A DNA stretch of 64,000 nt from Clostridia bacterium (lineage in GTDB: Bacteria > Bacillota_A > Clostridia > Christensenellales > Aristaeellaceae): contig JAFWYA010000033.1 in NCBI GenBank assembly GCA_017517815.1, forward strand, positions 1-64,000, written 5' to 3'. A model generated the notes under the pieces. That model was given only the letters and a program-made list of their open reading frames with translations, made no database searches and was not told the DNA's origin. The translations under genes were made by a program, and so were the position numbers. This document shows, piece by piece, positions 26,267 through 33,778 of this stretch. How positions within the stretch are numbered: position 1 is the stretch's first letter; the number at the start of each line of letters is the position of its first letter.

Positions 26267-28624
26267 TTGCTTCGTTTCATTCCAAGAGATACGCGCCCGT
26301 TTGACGGGCGCGAAGCCGCCGCGCTGCGCCCCTGCGAAGGAGTGACGGCGCGGCTTTTATACGCGCGCGGCATCACCACAGCGCAGGAGGCGCAGGCATT
26401 TCTGCACCCTTCTCTTTCTCAACTGCACGATCCCATGCTCATGCATGGCATGGCGCAGGCAGTATCCATCCTGACCGATGCGCGCGACCAAAGTCTGCCC
26501 ACCGTTGTATACGGCGACTACGACGTGGACGGCATCTGCGCCTGCTCGCTTTTGACACTGGCGCTGCGCCGTTTCGGCATTGACGCACAGCCGCATACGC
26601 CGCTGCGCGAGGAGGGCTATGGCCTCAACTGCGACGCTGTGCGCGAACTGGCCCAAAACTACCGCGTGCTGGTGACGGTCGACCTTGGCATCACCAATCA
26701 CGAGGAGGTTCGTCTGGCGCAGAGCCTGGGCATGAAGGTGGTCGTGACCGATCACCATGGTCTGGGCCTGGAAGCCAGCCCCGCCGACGCCGTGATGAAC
26801 CCGCTGCTGGGCGATTATCCCTTCCGCAAGCTGTGCGGCACGGGCGTGGCGTTCAAGCTGGCCACCGCTTTGCTTGGGTTGGATAACTGCCTTGATTTTC
26901 TAGATCTGGCTGCACTGGCCACCGTGGCGGATATCGTGCCTTTACAGGATGAAAACCGCGTGCTGGTATCGCTGGGTTTGAAGACCATTGCTTCGCGTGC
27001 GCGCATCGGTATGCGTGCGCTGCTGGAAGTCAGCGGCGATCCGCAGGAGATTGACAGCGACACGCTGGGTTATCGGCTGGGGCCCAGACTGAATGCATCG
27101 GGCCGACTGGGAGATGCAGGCAAGGGCGTGCGCCTGATGATGACGGATGATCTGGCCGAAGCGCGGGAGCTTGCGCAGGAACTGGACGAGCTCAACACCC
27201 AGCGCAAGACCACCGAATCGGAGCTGGTCAAGGCGGCGGAGAAAAAAGCTGCAGAGCATGATTTCGTCCGCAACCGCGCGCTGATCGTGAAGGGCGCCGA
27301 CTGGCATGTGGGCGTTGTAGGTCTCGCAGCCGGACGGCTGTGCACGCATTATTACTGTCCCACCTGTGTGCTCAGCGAGCATGAAGGCATGCTGCACGGC
27401 AGCCTGCGCAGCATACCCGGTGTGAACATCCACAAATGCCTGCAAAAATGCGACGACCTGCTTTTGCGCTACGGCGGTCACGAACAGGCCGCAGGCGTAA
27501 CGCTTGCAAGTGAACAGTACGAGGCATTTTGTGAACGGCTGCAGTCAGCTGTGAACGAGGCGGATGAAAGCTGCTTTGTGCCTGCGCAGGAGTATGACGC
27601 CGTTGTCACCCTGCCTGAATGCACTGAAAAGCTGCTGGAAGAACTGGAACAGATGGCTCCCTTCGGCTGCGGCAACCCCGCGCCGCTGTTTCTGGCAAAC
27701 GGCCTGCATCCGGAGGAGGCCCGCGCCGTTGGCGGCGACGGTTCTCATCTGAAGCTGACGGTTCGGCAGGAGGGCCGCATGATGGGCGGCATTGCCTTTA
27801 GCCTGGGCGCGATGGCCTCGCGCGTGCCTGACCGGATCGATGCGGTGTTTGCCCTGGGGCGCAACACTTTCCGCGGTGTGACCAGCCTGCAGCTGGATGT
27901 AAAGGCCATTCAGGCTGTACAGGCGGCGCGCATGGAACAGCTGCAAAAGCCAGATCCCGCCCGCGAGCAGCAGGCGCTGCTGGACGCCCTGCTGGATGCT
28001 TTTTCACTTAAGGCAGGAAATGAGGCGATTGACACAGAAATCATACAGGAAACGGATGACGATGCTTTGCAGTTTGCACTGCAGCAAAAGCAGCGCGGTC
28101 ACCTGCTGGCGTCACGCACCGCTGCATCAGCGCTGCGGGCCATGCATATGGCCGAGCTGGACGTTTGCATCAACGCACCCGATGATGCGCGCGGCTTTGC
28201 CACGCTGGTCACGTCGCCGCTGCTGTCCATGACACAGGGTCACTGGCGGCATGTGTGGCTGCTGGATGGTGAAATCTGTCCCGGCGAGGCCGAACTGTGG
28301 CGAGCACATTTGCCTGAGGCACAGATCCATGTGCTGCCCGTGAGTGCAGAACTGCGCAATATCGCTGCAGCGCTCGACGCAGGTGATGCAGCCTACCGGG
28401 TGCTGTACAAAGCGCTTCGTTCGGGCGTTTACCGTACGCTGCCGCAAGTGGCTGAAGCCGCGCAGCTGACGCTGGCCCAGACACGCGCGGGGTTGCATGC
28501 CTTCCGTCAGCTGGGGCTGATTGAACTGACCGAAACGCCCTTCCGCTATACGCTTTGCGCAGCGCAAAAGTGCTCGCTGGGCGACAGCCGCATCCTTGCG
28601 GCGCTTCGGAAACTGGTATACTGA
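26267..28624 (+). CDS. recJ: Single-stranded-DNA-specific 5'-3' exonuclease RecJ
   Basis: A 785-residue RecJ, matching the length of Bacillus RecJ. The DHH phosphoesterase motifs are present: YGDYDVDGICA (about 83), VTVDLGITNH and VVTDHHGLG (about 158). The DHHA1 domain carries RSIPGVNIHKCL and YGGHEQAAGVTL, and an OB-fold region follows (LKLTVRQEGR). The last 220 or so residues form the extra C-terminal region normal for Firmicutes RecJ. The enzyme degrades single-stranded DNA in recombination and mismatch repair. The start codon is TTG, with GAGGAGG 9-10 bases upstream; no better ATG lies near the N terminus. Confidence 0.93.
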   Translation: MLRFIPRDTRPFDGREAAALRPCEGVTARLLYARGITTAQEAQAFLHPSLSQLHDPMLMHGMAQAVSILTDARDQSLPTVVYGDYDVDGICACSLLTLALRRFGIDAQPHTPLREEGYGLNCDAVRELAQNYRVLVTVDLGITNHEEVRLAQSLGMKVVVTDHHGLGLEASPADAVMNPLLGDYPFRKLCGTGVAFKLATALLGLDNCLDFLDLAALATVADIVPLQDENRVLVSLGLKTIASRARIGMRALLEVSGDPQEIDSDTLGYRLGPRLNASGRLGDAGKGVRLMMTDDLAEARELAQELDELNTQRKTTESELVKAAEKKAAEHDFVRNRALIVKGADWHVGVVGLAAGRLCTHYYCPTCVLSEHEGMLHGSLRSIPGVNIHKCLQKCDDLLLRYGGHEQAAGVTLASEQYEAFCERLQSAVNEADESCFVPAQEYDAVVTLPECTEKLLEELEQMAPFGCGNPAPLFLANGLHPEEARAVGGDGSHLKLTVRQEGRMMGGIAFSLGAMASRVPDRIDAVFALGRNTFRGVTSLQLDVKAIQAVQAARMEQLQKPDPAREQQALLDALLDAFSLKAGNEAIDTEIIQETDDDALQFALQQKQRGHLLASRTAASALRAMHMAELDVCINAPDDARGFATLVTSPLLSMTQGHWRHVWLLDGEICPGEAELWRAHLPEAQIHVLPVSAELRNIAAALDAGDAAYRVLYKALRSGVYRTLPQVAEAAQLTLAQTRAGLHAFRQLGLIELTETPFRYTLCAAQKCSLGDSRILAALRKLVY

Positions 28625-28647
28625 ACACAGGGAAAGGGGTGATGCGC

Positions 28648-29001
28648 ATGACCAAACCCAAACTGCATGGTATGATGCTTCTGCACGGAACGCTGCTGTT
28701 GTATTCCGTGGTGAGCGTATTTGCAAAGCTTGCAGGCATTCAGATGGGGGCGGGAAGCTGGCCCCTGACGGTTGTTTATCTGGGGCTTGAGGTGCTGACG
28801 CTGGGTGTGTATTCCATCCTGTGGCAGCAGGTGCTCAAGCGCATGCCGCTCAACTTTGCCTATTCCAACAAGGGCATTTGCACCCTGTGGACGGCGCTGT
28901 TCGGGCTGATCTTCTTCGGCGAAAGTCTTACTTTGGGAAAGGCGCTGGGCATCGTGGTGGTGCTCATCGGAGTACTGCTCGTGGTGACGGATCATGAATA
29001 G
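28648..29001 (+). CDS. SMR/EamA-type small membrane transporter subunit 1
   Basis: A 117-residue protein with four hydrophobic segments, the size of a small multidrug resistance protein. Features are LHGTLLLYSVVSVFAKLAG in helix 1 and the ending FFGESLTLGKALGIVVVLIG, which resembles the EamA/SMR C-terminal pattern with a glutamate. The ATG at MTKPKL is preferred because AAAGGGGTG lies 6 bases upstream; an ATG 6 bases earlier is possible. It overlaps the next SMR gene by 8 bases, so the two are probably made together as a heterodimer, as in ArnE/ArnF or paired SMR exporters. Confidence 0.78.
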   Translation: MTKPKLHGMMLLHGTLLLYSVVSVFAKLAGIQMGAGSWPLTVVYLGLEVLTLGVYSILWQQVLKRMPLNFAYSNKGICTLWTALFGLIFFGESLTLGKALGIVVVLIGVLLVVTDHE

Positions 29002-29332
29002 CGGCATGCTCATCTACCTCATCACTCCGCTTTTGTCCGCTGTAAGCCAGCTCATGCTCAAAAAAGCGGCAGACAACCCCAAATACACGGGCCTGCGCGC
29101 CTACCTCAACTGGCAGGTCATTCTGGCCTACGCGCTGTTCTTCGGCTGCATGCTCTTAAACGTCGTCGCCCTGCGCACGCTGGACCTGACCATCGCAAGC
29201 GTGCTGGAGGCGTCCGGCTATATCTACGTGATGGCGCTGAGCTTCTTCTTCCTGAAGGAAAAGATCAGCCGACGCCGTCTCATCGGCAACATCGTTATCA
29301 TCGTGGGCATTGTGCTCACGCTCACATTGTGA
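28994..29332 (+). CDS. SMR/EamA-type small membrane transporter subunit 2
   Basis: A 112-residue four-helix membrane protein. The N terminus LITPLLSAVSQLMLKKAADN and C-terminal ASGYIYVMALSFFFLKEKIS are typical of EamA/SMR single-repeat proteins, including the FLKEKIS turn before the last helix. It starts inside the end of its partner gene. Paired SMR genes usually form an asymmetric dimer; ArnE/ArnF move undecaprenyl-linked aminoarabinose, and other pairs export drugs or guanidinium. The substrate is not predictable here. Confidence 0.8.
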   Translation: MNSGMLIYLITPLLSAVSQLMLKKAADNPKYTGLRAYLNWQVILAYALFFGCMLLNVVALRTLDLTIASVLEASGYIYVMALSFFFLKEKISRRRLIGNIVIIVGIVLTLTL

Positions 29333-29363
29333 TCAATCCCATTCTCCAAGGAGGAATGTTCTC

Positions 29364-30380
29364 ATGGAAACTCCCGTCGCCCCTCAGAAAAAGATTATCT
29401 TTTCCGGCATTCAGCCCTCCGGCACGCTGACGCTGGGCAACTACATCGGCGCGCTTCGCAACTTCAAGAAGCTCGAGGATGAATACCAGTGCATTTACTG
29501 CGTGGTGGATATGCACGCCATCACCGTCCGTCAGGAAGCCGCCGCTCTGCGCAAGCGCTGCCTGGAACTGGCCGGCATTTACATTGCCAGCGGCCTCGAC
29601 CCCAAGAAGAACGTTATCTACTGCCAGAGCCACGTCAGCGGCCATGCGGAACTCAGCTGGATTCTCAACTGCTTCACCTACATGGGCGAACTCAACCGCA
29701 TGACCCAGTTCAAGGACAAGTCCGCCAAGCATGCCGACAACATCAACGCCGGCCTGTTCACCTATCCCGTGCTGATGGCGTCTGACATCCTGCTGTTCCA
29801 GACCGACCTGGTACCCATTGGCGCTGACCAGAAGCAGCATTTGGAACTCACCCGCGATATCGCCCAGCGCTTCAATGGCGTGTACGGCGACGTGTTCACT
29901 ATTCCCGAGGGCTACTTCGGCAAGGTGGGCAGCCGCATCATGAGCCTGCAGGAGCCCACCCGCAAGATGAGCAAGTCCGATCCTGAGGACACCTTCATCG
30001 CCCTGCTCGATCCGCCGGATGTCATTCGCCGCAAGGTCAAGCGCGCTGTTACCGACAGCGACGCCGAGATCCGCTTTGATCCCGCCAACAAGCCCGGCGT
30101 GAGCAACCTGCTCAGCATCATCGCCGCCCTTAACGACCAGACTCCCGATCAGGTTGCAGCAGAACTGCAGGGTCAGGGCTACGGCAAGCTCAAGGAGCGC
30201 GTTGCCGACTGCGTCATCGCTACCCTCGAGCCCATGCAGGCCGAGCACAAGCGTCTGATGGCCGACAAGGGCTACCTGCAGGGCGTGCTGGACGAAAACG
30301 CCCAAATCGCCAACAAGATGGCCATGAAGACCCTGCGCAAAGTCCAGCGCAAAGTGGGCTTCGCCGACAGGGGCCATTAA
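29364..30380 (+). CDS. trpS: Tryptophanyl-tRNA synthetase
   Basis: A 338-residue class I aminoacyl-tRNA synthetase that charges tRNA-Trp. The HIGH-equivalent is FSGIQPSGTLTLGNYIGAL (about residue 13), and the second signature is RKMSKSDPEDT (about 198). The tryptophan-binding region DLVPIGADQKQHLELTRDIA is also canonical. The start METPVAPQKK is chosen because AAGGAGG lies 8-9 bases upstream. The gene begins 31 bases after the SMR pair and may share its transcript; no T-box leader is visible in this short gap. Confidence 0.96.
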   Translation: METPVAPQKKIIFSGIQPSGTLTLGNYIGALRNFKKLEDEYQCIYCVVDMHAITVRQEAAALRKRCLELAGIYIASGLDPKKNVIYCQSHVSGHAELSWILNCFTYMGELNRMTQFKDKSAKHADNINAGLFTYPVLMASDILLFQTDLVPIGADQKQHLELTRDIAQRFNGVYGDVFTIPEGYFGKVGSRIMSLQEPTRKMSKSDPEDTFIALLDPPDVIRRKVKRAVTDSDAEIRFDPANKPGVSNLLSIIAALNDQTPDQVAAELQGQGYGKLKERVADCVIATLEPMQAEHKRLMADKGYLQGVLDENAQIANKMAMKTLRKVQRKVGFADRGH

Positions 30381-30483
30381 GAGAACGTAAAGGAACGTCA
30401 GGAGGCTCCGCCTCCCGAACCCTCCGCCAAAGGGATGAAATCCCTTAAGCAGGGGTTCGGGGGCGGAGCCCCTGACGTTCTCC
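30381..30483. repeat. Long GC-rich inverted repeat (MITE- or REP-like palindrome)
   Basis: An imperfect palindrome of about 100 bases. The left arm (30393-30423) and right arm (30451-30480) are complementary, carrying GGCTCCGCC / GGCGGAGCC and CCCGAACCC / GGGTTCGGG blocks, with a small internal hairpin (AAGGGA...TCCCTT). It lies between trpS and the end of the leftward LysM gene. Similar GC-rich palindromes are common intergenic repeats in Clostridia. Only one copy is visible in this window. It may also terminate transcription. Confidence 0.65.
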
Positions 30484-30488
30484 TGGTT

Positions 30489-30974
30489 TTACGGTATGCA
30501 CACCACTCTTCCGGCGGTGAAGTCGCCGGGGGCGAGCTGGGGATTGACGGTGAGGAACAGGCCGGGTGGAAGGCTGAAGAGCTCGGAGAGGGTGGACAGG
30601 TCTTCAAACTGGCCCATCACATAGCTGGAGGAACCGTTGGGGCACAGACGGCGTGTTTGCTGCGGAGGGACGCAGTAGCGTGTGCCGGGGGCAAGGCGGG
30701 TGGTTGGCAGGGTTGGATTGGCCGCGCGCATGGCCTGCCAGGACACGTTGTGCTGAAGCAGCAGGTCAGTGAAGGTTTGGCCGTTTTGCACCACGGCGCT
30801 CTGGTAGCCGAGGGGACACAGGCGGATGGGAATGGTCACCTGTGGCTGGCTGGGCAGGCTGGGTGTGGGAAGTTCAACAGGGCCTTCGCCGGGCTGAGCG
30901 GGCTGATCCACTTCGGGCGTAGGCAGCGAGGCCGGGCCTTCGTCGGGCTGGGCCGGAACGTCGATCATCGTCAT
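30489..30974 (-). CDS. LysM-domain protein
   Basis: A 161-residue protein with a proline-rich N-terminal third (PAQPDEGPASLPTPEVDQPA, with a second similar run) and one clear LysM-like domain (about residues 62-108, with VVQNGQTFTDLLLQHNVSW and LAPGTRYCVP). A second LysM-like unit follows, ending GRVVCIP. LysM domains bind peptidoglycan or chitin-like sugars. No signal peptide is visible, so it may be a spore- or wall-related protein exported by another route, or cytoplasmic. The start is chosen because AAAGGAGTG lies 5 bases upstream. It is downstream of the coiled-coil protein on the same strand. Confidence 0.7.
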   Translation of the reverse strand: MTMIDVPAQPDEGPASLPTPEVDQPAQPGEGPVELPTPSLPSQPQVTIPIRLCPLGYQSAVVQNGQTFTDLLLQHNVSWQAMRAANPTLPTTRLAPGTRYCVPPQQTRRLCPNGSSSYVMGQFEDLSTLSELFSLPPGLFLTVNPQLAPGDFTAGRVVCIP

Positions 30975-31005
30975 GAAAACACTCCTTTGACAAAAGATTC
31001 CGTTA

Positions 31006-31371
31006 TCAGTATACGGAGTCTTTTTCAGTTGGTGCGTTTTCCAGCGCCTGCCGCAGGGTCTGCGTTTCCAGCCGTGCAGCGGCAAGCGCTTCTTCAAGCG
31101 CCTGCGCACGGCTTTGCTGAAAGGCGACGGCGTCATTGGCTTCCTGCGAGGAAAGCACGGCGTCGATCAGCTTTTGGCTTAATGCATCGCGCTGCTCAAG
31201 CGCCTGCTGAAGCTCGCGTTTGCTTTGCAGCGCTTCCAGTGCCAGCGCATCCTGATCGGCGCGCAGCTTTGCGATCAGCTGGTTTTGTTCAAGGCTGGTA
31301 TGCAGAATAAAACCGGTAACGGTCAAAAGCGACAGAATCAGCGCGGAGAGGATGACGACGGTCTGTTTCAT
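31006..31371 (-). CDS. Membrane-anchored coiled-coil protein of unknown function
   Basis: A 121-residue protein not assigned to a family. One membrane helix (about residues 4-25, VVILSALILSLLTVTGFIL) is followed by an almost continuous heptad-rich coiled coil to the C terminus (QNQLIAKLRADQDALALEAL and onward). The topology recalls FtsL/DivIC-like or bactofilin-associated scaffolds, but no specific match is claimed. AAAGGAG precedes the ATG. It is separated from scpB by a terminator and followed 31 bases later by the LysM gene, so the two may form a small envelope-related unit. Confidence 0.7.
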   Translation of the reverse strand: MKQTVVILSALILSLLTVTGFILHTSLEQNQLIAKLRADQDALALEALQSKRELQQALEQRDALSQKLIDAVLSSQEANDAVAFQQSRAQALEEALAAARLETQTLRQALENAPTEKDSVY

Positions 31372-31389
31372 GAGGTACTCCTTTGCAAC

Positions 31390-31425
31390 AAAAATGCGTC
31401 CGGCAACAGTTTGTGCCGGACGCAT
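31390..31425 (-). terminator. Terminator of the M50-scpA-scpB unit
   Basis: A perfect 12-bp stem (31394-31405 with 31414-31425). On the minus strand it is followed by a run of five T residues, just after the scpB stop. Confidence 0.85.
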
Positions 31426-31444
31426 GAAAACAATGCATATACCG

Positions 31445-32002
31445 TTATGGGGTGAGGGGTTCCTCCAACTTTTCCACAGGCTGCGGGTCGGGCAGCGGCG
31501 GCAGTTCGCGGATGTCGGAAATGCCAAAGTGCTCCAGAAATTTGTCGGTGGTGGCGTAGAGGATGGGACGGCCCAGAGCTTCCTTGCGGCCCACTTCCTT
31601 AATGAGACCTTTTTGCAGGAGCGACTGCACCGAATAGTCGCACTTCACGCCGCGCACCTGCTCTACTTCGCCCTTGGTGGTGGGCTGGCGGTAGGCGATC
31701 ACAGCCAGCGTTTCCATGGCCGTTTGCGACAGGGACTGGCGCTGCACAGGCTGCAGCAGGCGCTCCACATAGGGGGCGAATTCCGGGCGCGTTTCCAGAC
31801 GCAGGTGATCGCCGTAGCGCCTGACGGCAATGCCGCGCTTCTGATCGTCGAAAAGACGCTCCATATGGTCCACGGCCTGCACGGTTTCCAGCTCGCTCAG
31901 GCCCAGAGCCGCACTCAGGTCACTGATTGCCACCGGCTCGCCTGCGACGAACAGAATGGCCTCGATGATCTGCGGAATCTGGTTCATCTCCATCGTCTCC
32001 AT
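31445..32002 (-). CDS. scpB: Segregation and condensation protein B
   Basis: A 185-residue ScpB, the winged-helix partner of the SMC condensin complex in chromosome segregation. The family N terminus QIIEAILFVAGEPV and the conserved TAMETLAVIAYRQPTTKGEVEQVRGV are both present, followed by the second winged helix with GRPILYATTDKFLEHFG. The start METMEMNQ is chosen from GGAAGGAA upstream. The gene begins inside the 3' end of scpA, overlapping by about 80 bases, so translation is probably coupled. A terminator closes the unit. Confidence 0.93.
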   Translation of the reverse strand: METMEMNQIPQIIEAILFVAGEPVAISDLSAALGLSELETVQAVDHMERLFDDQKRGIAVRRYGDHLRLETRPEFAPYVERLLQPVQRQSLSQTAMETLAVIAYRQPTTKGEVEQVRGVKCDYSVQSLLQKGLIKEVGRKEALGRPILYATTDKFLEHFGISDIRELPPLPDPQPVEKLEEPLTP

Positions 32003-32723
32003 TGGTTTCCTTCCTTCCGGGTACCAGCAAAATGGTGTCAAATGTGGCGCTCTGCTTCACGTGCGCCTTACCCAGCTTGAGAATTTCCAGCAGGGCAATG
32101 AACAGGGTGACCACTTCTTCCTTGCCGGGCGCATCGCTGAACAGCTCGTCAAAACGCGCCTCGCCCAGCACCAGCCGGCTTTCGATGGCCTCCATGCAGC
32201 CTTCCACCGTGTAGTTGTCACGGCGGATGTCGCGCAGGCGGAACTCCACCTCGCGCGGCTCTGCCGGAGTGCGGTTCTGCACGCGCAAAAGCGCTTCCCA
32301 CAGAGCCTCCAGCGTAAGGCCGTCCAGCTCAAAGGTGGGCGGCGGCAGGGGGTATTCCTCCGGCAGCTTGCCAAAGACTTGCTTTGCGCTTTTTTCAAAC
32401 GCGGTCATGTTTTCGGCGCTTTCCTTAAACTGCTTGTAGGCGATCAGTCGGGCGATCAGCGCCTGCTCGGGGTCTTCCTCTTCCTCCTTGGGAGGCTTGG
32501 GCAGCAGATGCCGGCTTTTGATTTCCACCAGCGTGGCCGCCATGGTAATGAACTCGCTGGCTTCGTCCATGTCGAAATCGTCGGCATTGCGCACGATTTC
32601 GATGTACTGCTCGGTGATATCGCTGACGAAAATCTCCTGCAGGTCGATTTTGGCCTTGCCAATCAGCGTCAGCAGCAGGTCCAGCGGGCCGTCAAACTGT
32701 TTGAGATGAAACTGTACAGCCAT
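31920..32723 (-). CDS. scpA: Segregation and condensation protein A
   Basis: A 267-residue kleisin subunit of the SMC-ScpAB complex. The N terminus VQFHLKQFDGPLDLLLTLI is highly typical, as is ITMAATLVEIKSRHLLP. The C-terminal winged helix (EEVVTLFIALLEILKLGKA) binds the SMC head. After the usual end of the protein the frame continues for about 28 residues of low-complexity charged sequence (GDDGDEPDSADHRG, then RRRR), which overlaps scpB out of frame. The start overlaps the stop of the M50 protease gene by one base (TGATG). The upstream ribosome site is weak, consistent with coupling. Confidence 0.92.
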   Translation of the reverse strand: MAVQFHLKQFDGPLDLLLTLIGKAKIDLQEIFVSDITEQYIEIVRNADDFDMDEASEFITMAATLVEIKSRHLLPKPPKEEEEDPEQALIARLIAYKQFKESAENMTAFEKSAKQVFGKLPEEYPLPPPTFELDGLTLEALWEALLRVQNRTPAEPREVEFRLRDIRRDNYTVEGCMEAIESRLVLGEARFDELFSDAPGKEEVVTLFIALLEILKLGKAHVKQSATFDTILLVPGRKETNGDDGDEPDSADHRGHSVRRRRAGGNQ

Positions 32724-33520
32724 CAGCTCAACCCCGCAATTGACAGAAACAGGTTGAGCACAGCGTCCTCCACGGCATTGAACGCGGTGGTGAGGATGTT
32801 GCTCAGCCCGCCGCTTAAGCACAGCACGATCAGCGCAACCTGAACGATCTGGAATACATTGGGGTTCAGACGCAGACGGCCTCGGAACAGAATATCATTA
32901 AAGATGTGGTAGCCGTCCAGCGGGGGAATGGGCAGCAGATTGAACAGGCCAACCGACAGGTTCATGCTGCCAAACATCAGCAAAAAGCGCTGCACATACT
33001 GCAGCCACGGCGTGCGCATGACCTGGGCGTTCTGTCCGCCTGCTCCGCCCACCAGCACGGCATAGCCAATGCCGTCGGACGACAGCAGCTGCCGCGCGCC
33101 GTACATGGCGATAACCTCAGGCTTCCACAAAAGGCTGTTAAGACCCACGGCCAGACCGAGAGACAGCAGAAACAGCGTGATGTTGACCGTGATGCCTGCA
33201 ATGCTCACCAGAAAATCATCGCGGCGGTAGTTGTCAAAGTTGCGGGGATTGACCGGCACGGGCTTGGCCCAGCCAAAGCCGAAAAACACCAGAAAAAGCG
33301 TGCCCAGAGGATCCAGATGCTTGCGGGGGTTCATTGAAAGACGGCCCAGCATTTTGGCGGTGGGGTCGCCGCACTGCCATGCCACATAGCCGTGCGCGAT
33401 CTCGTGCAGGATCAGCGTCAGAAGAATGGACGCGGCGAAATAGATCAGGTAAACGATGAAACCCACCGGGTCGGTCGTCAGCCAGTTGAACCAGCTCTGC
33501 AATCTGCTTACAATGCCCAT
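32723..33520 (-). CDS. Site-2-type M50 zinc metalloprotease
   Basis: A 265-residue membrane protease of the M50 family (SpoIVFB/YwhC group). The zinc motif HEIAH is at residues 39-43 in a membrane helix; the third ligand region is NLLPIPPLDGYH. About six hydrophobic segments are visible. Such proteins often sit upstream of scpAB in Firmicutes, exactly as here. The natural substrate is unknown for this branch. The ATG start is chosen because AAGGAGG lies 6 bases upstream. Confidence 0.9.
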   Translation of the reverse strand: MGIVSRLQSWFNWLTTDPVGFIVYLIYFAASILLTLILHEIAHGYVAWQCGDPTAKMLGRLSMNPRKHLDPLGTLFLVFFGFGWAKPVPVNPRNFDNYRRDDFLVSIAGITVNITLFLLSLGLAVGLNSLLWKPEVIAMYGARQLLSSDGIGYAVLVGGAGGQNAQVMRTPWLQYVQRFLLMFGSMNLSVGLFNLLPIPPLDGYHIFNDILFRGRLRLNPNVFQIVQVALIVLCLSGGLSNILTTAFNAVEDAVLNLFLSIAGLS

Positions 33521-33619
33521 ACAAAACCTCCTTGTCAAAGGCGCACATAATCGCGCCTGTCAAAAGTGTGGGGAATGGTAAAGATTATACCCTGCAAAGC
33601 CCAAAATAGCAAGCAACCG

Positions 33620-33661
33620 CATTCAATGACATTCAACGGCAAATTTTCCATTCATTCAATG
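33620..33661. repeat. Short ATTCAAYG repeats before the methyltransferase-rho promoter
   Basis: Three copies of ATTCAAYG start at 33621, 33631 and 33654; the first two are exactly 10 bases apart, one DNA turn. An inverted copy (CGTTGAA) occurs near 33755, after the promoter. The arrangement looks like a regulator-binding region, but no known motif was recognised. Confidence 0.4.
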
Positions 33662-33674
33662 GGAGGGAAAATGA

Positions 33675-33703
33675 TTGCAAAAGAAAAAACGGTATGATAT
33701 AAT
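33675..33703 (+). promoter_or_regulatory. Promoter of the methyltransferase-rho unit
   Basis: TTGCAA is followed after 17 bases by a perfect TATAAT, 75 bases before the first gene's start. The M50 protease gene diverges to the left. Confidence 0.75.
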
Positions 33704-33778
33704 CGATCCAACTGGTGATTAATCAGATTTTTTCATTTCATGAATGAATGACATCGTTGAACGGAAAGAGGACTTTGC

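Noticed and set aside
28001..28624. Long C-terminal part of RecJ as a possible fusion domain
   Set aside because: Bacillus-type RecJ proteins have the same length and a similar C-terminal extension, so this is normal.
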